Below are positions 1-7,662 of a stretch of 7,662 nt of DNA, in pieces (position 1 is the stretch's first letter; every line of letters starts with the position of its first letter). The translations under genes and the position numbers were made by a program. The DNA comes from JARRJY01 sp037388705 (lineage in GTDB: Bacteria > Pseudomonadota > Gammaproteobacteria > UBA6429 > Thiohalophilaceae): contig JARRJY010000089.1 in the NCBI GenBank assembly GCA_037388705.1, forward strand, positions 1 through 7,662. Reading direction: 5' to 3'. A model generated the notes under the pieces. It was given only the letters and a program-made list of their open reading frames with translations, searched no databases and was not told the origin of the DNA.

Positions 1-438
1 ATCACATTCATCGTGTTCGTGTGGTTCTGCATGAAGTTTGTCTGGCCGCCAGTAATGGCTGCGTTAAACGAACGTAAGCAGAAAATTGCTGATGGTCTCG
101 CTGCTGCTGAAAAAGGCAAGCACGACGAAGAGTTGGCCAAAGAACGTGCCGCTGAAGTTCTGAAAGAAGCGAAAGCTCAAGCTCAGGAAATCATCAACGG
201 TGCAGAAAAACGTGCCAGCCAGATTGTTGAAGAGGCTAAAGATACAGCTCGCACCGAAGGCGAACGTCTGTTGACTGCGGCTAATGCCGAAATCGAACAG
301 GAAGTTAATCGTGCACGTGAAAGCCTGCGCGGCGAAGTAGTGTCACTGGCAGTCGCTGGTGCCGGCCGTGTACTGAAGCGTGAGATTGACGAGAAAGCCA
401 ACGAAGATCTGCTTAAGGATCTGGTAGCACAACTGTAA
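1..438 (+). CDS. atpF: F1Fo ATP synthase subunit b, 5'-truncated by window edge
   Basis: Subunit b forms the dimeric peripheral stalk that links membrane subunit a to the F1 head through delta and so resists rotor torque. The frame is open from base 1. By alignment with the 156-residue E. coli protein from memory, the first visible residue corresponds to about residue 12, so roughly 11 N-terminal codons lie upstream. Visible first is the end of the single transmembrane helix (FIVFVWFCMKFVWPP, with the conserved WPP hinge at the membrane exit). After it comes a long, highly charged Ala/Glu/Lys-rich helix typical of the right-handed coiled-coil dimerisation domain, ending in the delta-binding C-terminus (LVAQL). 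The GTG at 13 is only an internal codon, not the true start. The stop codon overlaps the Shine-Dalgarno of atpH. Nothing looks unusual; the identification is secure. Confidence 0.97.
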   Translation: MTFIVFVWFCMKFVWPPVMAALNERKQKIADGLAAAEKGKHDEELAKERAAEVLKEAKAQAQEIINGAEKRASQIVEEAKDTARTEGERLLTAANAEIEQEVNRARESLRGEVVSLAVAGAGRVLKREIDEKANEDLLKDLVAQL

Positions 439-448
439 GGGGCGAGAT

Positions 449-985
449 ATGGCAGAGAAGAGCACCATCGCACGACCCTATGCACAGGCAGCATTTGATA
501 TCGCCAAAGATAAAGGTGATTTAAAAGGCTGGTCTGACATGCTGCAGTTGTTAGCAGTGGTGGCTTCAGATGCACTTATGCAGGACATGATCAGCAATCC
601 CGCTATCGAATCATCCAAAGTGGTTGATGTGATAACAGGCGTTGCAGGTGACAACATTGATGACATGGGCAAGAACTTTATTAATGTTCTGGCTGATAAC
701 GGTCGTTTAAACGTGTTACCTGAAATCGCTGCACTGTATGAGCAACATCGCGCTGAAGCTGAAAAAACGGTTGAAGCAGAAATTACATCTGCATTCCCGC
801 TTAGTGATGCACAGAAACAACAGTTAACTGAAGCACTGAAAATCCGCTTGGGTCGTGATGTAAGTCTGATTGCAAAAACAGACGAAAGCATTATCGGCGG
901 CGCGATAGTTCGCGCAGGAGATTTGGTTATCGACGGTTCAGTCAGCAGTCAGCTGGAAAAACTGGGCAATTCATTAATGCGGTAA
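449..985 (+). CDS. atpH: F1Fo ATP synthase subunit delta
   Basis: Delta (OSCP homologue) sits on top of the F1 hexamer and joins the N-termini of alpha subunits to the C-terminus of subunit b. The product is 178 residues, close to the 177 of E. coli. The N-terminal helical domain begins with the family hallmark ARPYAQAAFDIA (residues 8-19). The middle has the conserved DNGRLNVLPEI stretch. The C-terminal domain carries the family signature around GGAIVRAGDLVIDGSVSSQL. The ATG at 449 is preceded by AAGGGG (437-442) about 6 nt upstream, which overlaps the atpF stop codon, so translation is probably coupled. Because the adjacent alpha subunit has lost part of the helix that delta binds, the N-terminal domain was examined for a compensating change; none is obvious by eye. 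Confidence 0.97.
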   Translation: MAEKSTIARPYAQAAFDIAKDKGDLKGWSDMLQLLAVVASDALMQDMISNPAIESSKVVDVITGVAGDNIDDMGKNFINVLADNGRLNVLPEIAALYEQHRAEAEKTVEAEITSAFPLSDAQKQQLTEALKIRLGRDVSLIAKTDESIIGGAIVRAGDLVIDGSVSSQLEKLGNSLMR

Positions 986-1006
986 GCATAGATAAGGATT
1001 ACAACC

Positions 1007-2518
1007 ATGCAATTGAATCCATCTGAAATCAGTGATCTCGGCGCCGAAGCTCGTAATGAAGGTACCGTGGTCTCATTGGCCGACGGTGTTGTACGTATAC
1101 ACGGTCTGAACGATGTAATGTCGGGTGAAATGATTGAATTCCCGGGCAACACATACGGTATGGCTTTGAACCTTGAGCAGGACTCCGTAGGTGCGGTTAT
1201 CCTGGGTGACTATGGTCACATCTCTGAAGGCGACAAAGTAAAATGTACAGGTCGTATTCTTGAAGTACCTACCGGTGAAGCGCTGTTAGGTCGTGTTGTT
1301 GATTCACTGGGTAACCCGATTGACGGTAAAGGCCCGGTTGAAACTGACACAACTTCGCCAATCGAAAAAATCGCACCGGGCGTAATCGCTCGTAAGTCAG
1401 TTGACCAGCCAGTACAACTGGGTCTGAAGTCAGTTGATGCCATGGTGCCAATCGGTCGTGGTCAACGTGAATTGATCATCGGCGACCGCCAAACTGGTAA
1501 AACAGCAGTAGCGGTAGATGCCATCATTAACCAGAAGGGCACCGGCGTAAAATGTATCTACGTTGCGGTAGGTCAGAAAGCCTCTTCGATTGCTAACGTG
1601 GTACGTAAGCTGGAAGAGCACGGTGCACTGGAACACACGATTATCGTTGCGGCAACAGCATCAGATTCGGCAGCCATGCAATACATCGCGCCTTACTCGG
1701 GTTGTGCCATGGGCGAATACTTCCGTGATAAAGGTGAAGATGCCCTGATCGTATACGATGATTTAACAAAACAAGCCTGGGCGTATCGTCAGGTATCGTT
1801 GCTGTTACGTCGTCCACCGGGTCGTGAAGCATATCCTGGTGATGTATTCTATCTGCACTCACGTCTGTTAGAACGTGCGGCGCGTATCAACGAAGCCGAG
1901 GTTGAAAAACTGACCGGTGGTAAAGTGAAAGGTCAGACAGGTTCATTAACTGCATTACCTATCATTGAAACACAGGCCGGCGACGTATCTGCCTTCGTAC
2001 CTACTAACGTAATCTCGATTACTGATGGTCAGATCTTCCTTGAATCTGATTTGTTCAACGCTGGTATTCGTCCTGCGATAAACGCGGGTCTGTCAGTATC
2101 ACGTGTAGGTGGTGCAGCACAGACTAAAATCATCAAGAAGCTGGGTGGTGGTACTCGTCTGGCGCTGGCTCAGTATCGTGAGCTGGCAGCTTTCGCACAG
2201 TTTGCTTCTGATCTTGATGAAGCGACTCGTAGCCAGATCGAACGTGGTCAACGTGTTACTGAGCTGATGAAACAGGCCCAGTACTCACCAATGAGTGTTG
2301 CTGAACAGGCATTCTCATTATATGCCGCCAACGAAGGTTACCTGGATGACATCGAAGTAAACAAGGTTGTTGATTTTGAAGCTGCTATGCAGTCATACAT
2401 TAAAGCCAACAACGCTGACCTGTTAGCCAAGATCAACGAGTCTGGCGACTTCAATGATGACATCGCTGCTGAAATGAAAACGGCTTTGGATACGTTCAAA
2501 GCTAACGGCAGCTGGTAA
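1007..2518 (+). CDS. atpA: F1 ATP synthase subunit alpha, with short N-terminal deletion
   Basis: Alpha alternates with beta in the F1 hexamer and carries the non-catalytic nucleotide sites. Visible are the P-loop GDRQTGKT (residues 159-166), the Walker B region ending in YDD (250-252), the RRPPGREAYPGD loop, and the VSRVGG segment with the arginine finger at R366, equivalent to E. coli R376. The start ATG has AAGGA (994-998) 8 nt upstream and the usual MQLNPSEIS beginning. The protein is 503 residues against 513 in E. coli. The whole difference lies near residue 11, where SDL is followed directly by GAEARNEGT, so the usual stretch resembling IKQRI..F(D/N) is absent in frame. That stretch is the second half of the helix that binds delta. 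The rest is full length and conserved, so the gene is probably functional. Confidence 0.98.
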   Translation: MQLNPSEISDLGAEARNEGTVVSLADGVVRIHGLNDVMSGEMIEFPGNTYGMALNLEQDSVGAVILGDYGHISEGDKVKCTGRILEVPTGEALLGRVVDSLGNPIDGKGPVETDTTSPIEKIAPGVIARKSVDQPVQLGLKSVDAMVPIGRGQRELIIGDRQTGKTAVAVDAIINQKGTGVKCIYVAVGQKASSIANVVRKLEEHGALEHTIIVAATASDSAAMQYIAPYSGCAMGEYFRDKGEDALIVYDDLTKQAWAYRQVSLLLRRPPGREAYPGDVFYLHSRLLERAARINEAEVEKLTGGKVKGQTGSLTALPIIETQAGDVSAFVPTNVISITDGQIFLESDLFNAGIRPAINAGLSVSRVGGAAQTKIIKKLGGGTRLALAQYRELAAFAQFASDLDEATRSQIERGQRVTELMKQAQYSPMSVAEQAFSLYAANEGYLDDIEVNKVVDFEAAMQSYIKANNADLLAKINESGDFNDDIAAEMKTALDTFKANGSW

Positions 2519-2533
2519 TCGGAGTAGAGGATT

Positions 2534-3397
2534 ATGGCAAGCGGCAAAGAAATACGCACACAGATCAAGAGTATCCAGAATACTCAGAAGATCACGCGCG
2601 CTATGGAAATGGTGGCCGCAAGTAAAATGCGCAAAGCACAGGATCGTATGACTGCGTCACGACCTTATGCTGATAAAATGTTAAGTGTGATTAAACACCT
2701 GGCATTTGCGCATTCTGAATATAAGCATTCCTATCTTGAAGAACGTGATGCAAAACGCGTTGGTTATATTGTTATTTCATCTGACCGCGGTTTATGCGGT
2801 GGTTTGAATAACAACGAATTCAAGGTTGTCCTCAATGAAATGAAAGACTGGCGGGACAAGAATGTGGATGTTGACTTGTGCACCATTGGCCAAAAGGCGT
2901 CAGTGTTCTTCAAGCGCGTAACAAGCAATATCAAAGGCACAGCCACTCACCTGGGTGATGCACCTTCTGTAACTGATGTTATCGGTACAGTTAAGGTCAT
3001 GCTCGATGCCTATGATAACGGTGAAATCGACAGACTGTACGTAGTGTATAACCGTTTCGTTAACACGATGACACAGGATCCGACCACTGTTCAGTTATTG
3101 CCAGTTATGGCTACAGAGCCTGATGAAGAAATTGAATATCATTGGGATTACATCTATGAGCCAGGCGCAAAAGAAGTACTGGATGGTCTTCTAGTTCGTT
3201 TTATTGAATCACAGGTTTATCAAGGCGTTGTTGAAAACGTGGCATGCGAAATGGCAGCACGTATGGTGGCCATGAAAGCTGCATCGGATAACGCTGGTGG
3301 CTTAATTGATGAACTTCAGCTGGTTTACAACAAGGCACGTCAGGCAGCAATTACCCAAGAGTTGTCAGAAATCGTGGCTGGCGCATCAGCGGTTTAA
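2534..3397 (+). CDS. atpG: F1 ATP synthase subunit gamma
   Basis: Gamma is the central shaft that rotates inside the alpha3-beta3 hexamer and couples the c-ring to the catalytic sites. The 287-residue length equals that of E. coli. The N-terminal helix has the conserved IRTQIKSIQNTQKITRAMEM run and VAASKMRKAQDRM (residues 27-39). The Rossmann-like domain carries SSDRGLCGGLN. The C-terminal helix contains ESQVYQGVVEN, AARMVAMKAASDNA and the terminal LVYNKARQAAITQELSEIV, the most conserved part of the family. The start is supported by GGAG at 2521-2524, 9 nt before the ATG, only a few bases after the atpA stop. No regulatory cysteine insertion of the chloroplast type is present. The gene is ordinary and complete. 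Confidence 0.98.
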   Translation: MASGKEIRTQIKSIQNTQKITRAMEMVAASKMRKAQDRMTASRPYADKMLSVIKHLAFAHSEYKHSYLEERDAKRVGYIVISSDRGLCGGLNNNEFKVVLNEMKDWRDKNVDVDLCTIGQKASVFFKRVTSNIKGTATHLGDAPSVTDVIGTVKVMLDAYDNGEIDRLYVVYNRFVNTMTQDPTTVQLLPVMATEPDEEIEYHWDYIYEPGAKEVLDGLLVRFIESQVYQGVVENVACEMAARMVAMKAASDNAGGLIDELQLVYNKARQAAITQELSEIVAGASAV

Positions 3398-3443
3398 GCG
3401 AATTAGTGAACAGATTTGAATTTGGAATTTAAGGGGAACTGAT

Positions 3444-4820
<1,377 letters not shown>

Positions 4821-4838
4821 ACTGATCGGGAGGTCAAA

Positions 4839-5261
4839 ATGGCTATGACCATGCATGTCGACATCGTAAGCGCAGAATCAGAGATTTTCTCTGGTACTGT
4901 TGAAGTCGTGGTTGCGCCCGCAGTGATGGGTGAAGTGGGTATTCACCCACGACACACCCAGATGCTGACGTCACTGAAGCCTGGTGAAGTCCGTGTTACC
5001 AAGCAGGGTGGTGAAGAAGAAGCCTTTTACGTGTCTGGTGGAATCCTTGAGGTTCAGCCCCACGTAGTCACCATTTTGTCTGATACAGCGGTACGTGCTC
5101 ACGACCTGGATGAGGCTGCTGCGGTGCAGGCCAAGCAGGATGCCGAGCAGGCATTGAAAGATCGTCAGGGTGATATGGAAGAAGCTGAAACCCTGGCGCG
5201 ACTGGCAGAAGCGACAGCACAACTTGAGATGATCAATAAGCTGCGTAAGCGCAGGAAATAA
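4839..5261 (+). CDS. atpC: F1 ATP synthase subunit epsilon
   Basis: Epsilon binds gamma and the c-ring in the rotor and can inhibit ATP hydrolysis through its C-terminal helices. The 140-residue product starts MAMTMHVDIVSAE, matching the E. coli-type start. The N-terminal beta-sandwich spans roughly residues 1-85 and includes GEVGIHPRH, LKPGEVRV and the family signature VSGGILEVQP. A helical hairpin of about 50 residues follows, rich in Ala/Glu/Gln with a basic end (KLRKRRK). At the start of this hairpin the sequence is LDEAAA (90-95). The ATP-binding motif described for some epsilon subunits is (I/L)DxxRA, so the arginine is missing here and ATP sensing may be weak; this is inference. GGGAGG (4828-4833), 5 nt from the ATG, is the strongest ribosome-binding site seen in the window. 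This is the last gene of the atp operon. Confidence 0.97.
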   Translation: MAMTMHVDIVSAESEIFSGTVEVVVAPAVMGEVGIHPRHTQMLTSLKPGEVRVTKQGGEEEAFYVSGGILEVQPHVVTILSDTAVRAHDLDEAAAVQAKQDAEQALKDRQGDMEEAETLARLAEATAQLEMINKLRKRRK

Positions 5262-5286
5262 GAATCCAGCTTGCTGGTTTCATGGG

Positions 5287-5319
5287 GGAGGGGCAGTGTA
5301 TACTGCCCCTTCGTCGTTT
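5287..5319 (+). terminator. GC-rich hairpin after atpC, probable operon-end terminator or attenuator
   Basis: An inverted repeat with perfect arms GGGGCAGT (5290-5297) and ACTGCCCC (5302-5309) encloses a 4-nt GTAT loop. An A-T pair (5289/5310), a G-T wobble and a G-C pair extend it to about 11 bp. It lies 25 nt after the atpC stop, where a terminator for the atp operon would be expected. The following bases (TTCGTCGTTT) are T-rich but interrupted, so it is not a textbook intrinsic terminator. It could stop transcription partially and let some readthrough into glmU, or act as a 3' RNA-stabilising structure. Confidence 0.55.
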
Positions 5320-5355
5320 ACGGTCTTTAATATGACCTGTAAGTCGGGAATTTCA

Positions 5356-5526
5356 ATGCCAGTTAAGGTTGAACACCAGAAAATTGTTTCCTTTCCCTGG
5401 CAGGTCCAGGATGAACATGAAATTGAAAGTGGTATGGCTGCTGATGAGAGAGATTCTGGTGGAATACACAAACTATACAAATCCAGGCTTCACAGTGTTA
5501 ATAAGCGTATAAGTAAACAGGGATAA
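5356..5526 (+). CDS. possible small hypothetical protein, 56 residues
   Basis: An ATG-started frame of 56 codons lies between the atpC hairpin and glmU, on the same strand. GGGA (5346-5349) sits 6 nt before the ATG and could serve as a Shine-Dalgarno. An in-frame ATG at 5332 would add 8 residues but has no visible ribosome-binding site. The predicted peptide is hydrophilic and charged. Its first half is acidic to mixed (EHQKIVSFPWQVQDEHEIE) and its end is basic (HKLYKSRLHSVNKRISKQG). There is no signal peptide, membrane segment or metal-binding cysteine motif, and I recognise no family. The open frame may be chance in a 300-nt gap, or a gene remnant. The ORF ends 41 nt before the glmU ATG, so it could also be a leader ORF. 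Low confidence that it is translated. Confidence 0.25.
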   Translation: MPVKVEHQKIVSFPWQVQDEHEIESGMAADERDSGGIHKLYKSRLHSVNKRISKQG

Positions 5527-5567
5527 CATTTACTCTATTTGTTGAATGTGTTTTGCGTTACAAAGTT

Positions 5568-6941
5568 ATGTCAGAAAAAGATTCTATTCATGTTGTGATT
5601 CTTGCCGCCGGGCAAGGTACACGCATGCGCTCTTCACTACCCAAGGTATTACACCCGATCGGTGGTAAGCCCATGCTTTCACATGTGATTGATACCGCGC
5701 GCGATTTAAATTCCCATCAAATATCCGTTATCTATGGTCATGGTGGCCAGCAGGTTAAGGATACTATACAGGATGAAAGTCTTAACTGGGTGGAACAAAA
5801 GGAACAGTTAGGTACAGGTCATGCGGTAATGCAGGCGGCCAAGTTATTTAAAGACAATGATGTTGTCCTTATTTTATACGGTGATGTACCACTTATAAAG
5901 ACAGAAACTTTGACAGAGGTAGCAAGGAGCGGCAGTGTAGGTTTTGGTTTATTAACCGTGCACCTGGATGATCCAGGCGGGTATGGTCGAATTGTACGTG
6001 ATGAGCATGCCAATGTTATTGCTATTGTAGAAGAAAAAGATGCCAGTGATACCCAGAAAGTAATAACCGAGATCAATACGGGAATATTGGCAACCAGGGG
6101 TAAAAATTTAAAACAGTGGTTGTCGAATCTGGATAATAACAATGTACAAAAAGAATATTATTTGACAGACATCATCAGCATGTCAGTGAATGATGGTATA
6201 GCCGTTGAAACCATACATCCTGAAGATCAGTTTGAAGTCGCAGGAGTTAACAGTCGGGAACAACTGGCCGAGCTGGAAGGTATTTTACAGGAGCGCCAGG
6301 TTCAGCATTTAATGGCACAAGGTGTTTCATTCCAGGATCCGAGCCGCTTTGATTTACGGGGTTCTGTCGAAACCGGGCAGGATGTGTTTATCGATAGTAA
6401 CGTTATTCTGGAAGGTAAAATCAAAATTGGTAACAACGTACGCATTGGTGCCAATTGTGTTATCAGGAATACCGTTATTGAAGATAATGTTGAAATTCTT
6501 CCCATGTGCATGATTGAAGATGCAGTTATAGGTGAAAATAGCCGGGTTGGGCCATTCGCGAGGCTGCGTCCGGGTGCTAAATTGAAATCAGCGACACATA
6601 TCGGCAATTTTGTTGAAATAAAAAACAGTGAAATTGGCAATGGTAGCAAGGTCAATCACCTTAGTTACATCGGCGATACCTCGATGGGTGAGGGTGTCAA
6701 TATTGGGGCTGGAACAATTACGGCAAATTATGATGGTGCGAATAAACATCGTACAACTATCGAAGATAACGCATCAACAGGGTCCAATAGCGTACTGGTT
6801 GCCCCTGTCAAAGTTGGTAAAGGTGCAACACTGGGGGCAGGAACAGTATTAACCAGTGATGCGCCGGAAAATGAGTTAACCATTACCCGGGTTAAACAGA
6901 AATCTATAAAAGGCTGGCAACGGCCGAGCAAGAAGAAGTAA
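5568..6941 (+). CDS. glmU: bifunctional GlcN-1-P acetyltransferase / GlcNAc-1-P uridyltransferase
   Basis: GlmU acetylates glucosamine-1-phosphate with acetyl-CoA and then transfers UMP from UTP, giving UDP-GlcNAc for cell wall and LPS synthesis. From ATG 5568 the product is 457 residues (E. coli 456). The N-terminal uridyltransferase Rossmann domain has LAAGQGTRM (12-20), LPK, EQLGTGHA, YGDVPLI with metal-binding D106, GYGRIVRD, EINTGI and metal-binding N228. A left-handed beta-helix of hexapeptide repeats follows from about 260. It carries the acetyltransferase residues R334, K352, H364, Y367, N387 and K393, and R441 near the end. A TTG at 5553 would extend the frame by 5 codons, but the ATG fits the family better; neither has a clear Shine-Dalgarno. 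Residues 403-404 (Ser-Thr) replace the usual aromatic/aliphatic pair before GS. The sequence looks more A/T-rich than the atp genes by eye, as expected for a less strongly expressed gene. Confidence 0.96.
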   Translation: MSEKDSIHVVILAAGQGTRMRSSLPKVLHPIGGKPMLSHVIDTARDLNSHQISVIYGHGGQQVKDTIQDESLNWVEQKEQLGTGHAVMQAAKLFKDNDVVLILYGDVPLIKTETLTEVARSGSVGFGLLTVHLDDPGGYGRIVRDEHANVIAIVEEKDASDTQKVITEINTGILATRGKNLKQWLSNLDNNNVQKEYYLTDIISMSVNDGIAVETIHPEDQFEVAGVNSREQLAELEGILQERQVQHLMAQGVSFQDPSRFDLRGSVETGQDVFIDSNVILEGKIKIGNNVRIGANCVIRNTVIEDNVEILPMCMIEDAVIGENSRVGPFARLRPGAKLKSATHIGNFVEIKNSEIGNGSKVNHLSYIGDTSMGEGVNIGAGTITANYDGANKHRTTIEDNASTGSNSVLVAPVKVGKGATLGAGTVLTSDAPENELTITRVKQKSIKGWQRPSKKK

Positions 6942-6949
6942 TTTATTTT

Positions 6950-7662
6950 ATGTGTGGAATTGTCGGTGCCATTGCAGACAGGGATATCAGCTCTGTTTTA
7001 ATAAATGGACTTAAGCGTCTCGAATACCGTGGTTATGATTCTGCAGGAATTGCTGTCCTTGATCAGCAAAGCTGTATTCAGCGAGTACGTACTACAGGAA
7101 AAATCAAGCAACTCGAAGAAGCACTTAACGCTACTCCTGCCAATGGTAATACCGGTATTGGTCACACACGATGGGCAACTCACGGCATTCCTTCCGAAAA
7201 TAATGCCCACCCACATGTCTGCAAGAAAAGTATCGCGGTTGTACATAATGGTATTATTGAGAATTTTGAAAGCCTGCGTGAAGAACAGCGTAGCCAGGAT
7301 TACGAATTTACGTCTGATACTGATACAGAAGTCATTGTTCACCAGTTACATAAACATTTTTATTCAGGAAATAACCTGTTTGACTCGGTTAGAAAAACAG
7401 TAGCGGAACTCGAAGGTGCCTATGCCCTTGGCGTCATCAGCACCGATGAACCAGGCTGCCTGGTTGCCGCACGCCGTGGCAGCCCGTTAGTTATTGGCAT
7501 TGGAGACGGTGAAAACTTTATTGCCTCAGATATGTCAGCCCTTTTATCAGAAACCAATCGCTTTATTATTCTTGATGAAGGTGATATTGCGCTCATTACA
7601 AAAGAAAAAGTCACTGTCTTCGATACAGATAATAACGAAGTTAAACGGACCGTACATGAAAG
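6950..7662 (+). CDS. glmS: glutamine-fructose-6-phosphate aminotransferase, 3'-truncated by window edge
   Basis: GlmS makes glucosamine-6-phosphate from fructose-6-phosphate and glutamine, the first committed step to UDP-GlcNAc. The 237 visible codons cover essentially the N-terminal class II glutamine amidotransferase domain of a protein of about 610 residues. The start MCGIVGAIA places Cys2 as the nucleophile after Met removal. EYRGYDSAG (25-33), HTRWATHG (72-79), NAHPHV, HNGIIEN (99-105), DTDTEV (123-128), RRGSPLVIG and GENFIASD are all intact. The sugar isomerase (SIS) domains lie beyond the window. The ATG is 8 nt after the glmU stop, and the spacer TTTATTTT has no Shine-Dalgarno; only an A/G-rich run in the last glmU codons precedes it. 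Translation is therefore probably coupled to glmU. There is no room for a glmS ribozyme, which is a Gram-positive feature. Confidence 0.96.
   Translation, partial: MCGIVGAIADRDISSVLINGLKRLEYRGYDSAGIAVLDQQSCIQRVRTTGKIKQLEEALNATPANGNTGIGHTRWATHGIPSENNAHPHVCKKSIAVVHNGIIENFESLREEQRSQDYEFTSDTDTEVIVHQLHKHFYSGNNLFDSVRKTVAELEGAYALGVISTDEPGCLVAARRGSPLVIGIGDGENFIASDMSALLSETNRFIILDEGDIALITKEKVTVFDTDNNEVKRTVHE

Larger units (their letters stand above)
5262..5567 (+). other. atpC-glmU intergenic region
   Basis: This 306-nt gap is the only stretch without a core gene. It contains the post-atpC hairpin (5287-5319), a possible small ORF (5356-5526), and a modest 5-bp inverted repeat CCTGG/CCAGG at 5396-5410. 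The last 60 nt before glmU are AT-rich. In E. coli a glmUS promoter is known in the equivalent gap, so one is expected here. The only hint is TATAAG at 5508-5513, resembling a sigma-70 -10 box, but no convincing -35 box lies 16-18 nt upstream, so no promoter is called. No tRNA, repeat array or recognisable riboswitch fold is seen. Confidence 0.6.

Noticed and set aside
478..891. Long open frame on the minus strand inside atpH
   Set aside because: It is antisense to a conserved gene, has no ribosome-binding site or recognisable family, and its Ser/Cys/Ala-rich composition is typical of a shadow frame.
5280..5480. 66-codon minus-strand open frame over the atpC-glmU gap
   Set aside because: It includes the hairpin, has no visible ribosome-binding site on that strand, and shows no protein-like motif.
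5485..5513. Sigma-70 promoter for glmU with TATAAG as -10
   Set aside because: The bases at the -35 spacing (AGGCTT) do not resemble TTGACA and there is no TG extension, so it is kept only as a hint in the intergenic entry.
5553..5567. Upstream TTG start for glmU
   Set aside because: It adds five residues, has no Shine-Dalgarno, and the ATG at 5568 gives the usual family length.
6942..6949. glmS ribozyme or riboswitch upstream of glmS
   Set aside because: Only 8 nt separate glmU and glmS, far too little for the ribozyme, which is typical of Gram-positive bacteria.
7005..7403. 132-codon plus-strand open frame inside the glmS region
   Set aside because: It is out of frame with glmS, whose amidotransferase motifs are continuous from 6950 to the window end; the product resembles nothing known.

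Overview
The window is an ordinary chromosomal housekeeping locus of a gammaproteobacterium. It holds the 3' part of the F1Fo ATP synthase operon (atpF partial, atpH, atpA, atpG, atpD, atpC), followed on the same strand by glmU and the 5' part of glmS. The order atp...FHAGDC-glmU-glmS is the classic gammaproteobacterial arrangement. All protein sequences align closely, from memory, with E. coli and free-living gammaproteobacterial versions (for example GERTREG and DELSEED in beta, MAMT at the start of epsilon). Base composition is moderate and the genus cannot be named from the window. I see no mobile element, CRISPR array, tRNA, rRNA or integration signature.

Layout: 1-5261 is a tightly packed operon. 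Gaps are 10 to 46 nt and each internal gene has a clear Shine-Dalgarno. Positions 5262-5567 form the only large non-core gap. It has a strong GC-rich hairpin just after atpC (a probable operon-end terminator or attenuator) and a possible small ORF of 56 codons (5356-5526). glmU runs 5568-6941 and glmS starts 8 nt later at 6950, leaving the window open-ended. Neither glm gene has a good Shine-Dalgarno, in contrast with the atp genes.

How the genes work together: the atp genes encode the peripheral stalk (b, delta), catalytic head (alpha, beta), rotor shaft (gamma) and regulatory epsilon subunit of the proton-driven ATP synthase. GlmS makes glucosamine-6-phosphate, and GlmU converts glucosamine-1-phosphate to UDP-GlcNAc for peptidoglycan and lipopolysaccharide. 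The intervening enzyme, GlmM, is not in the window.

I find no undescribed system. The one notable anomaly is a clean in-frame loss of 10 residues from the N-terminal delta-binding helix of the alpha subunit, at a point where a short repeated Asp-Leu motif is expected in relatives. The other observations (small ORF, hairpin lacking a U-tract, a few substitutions at usually conserved positions) are minor.
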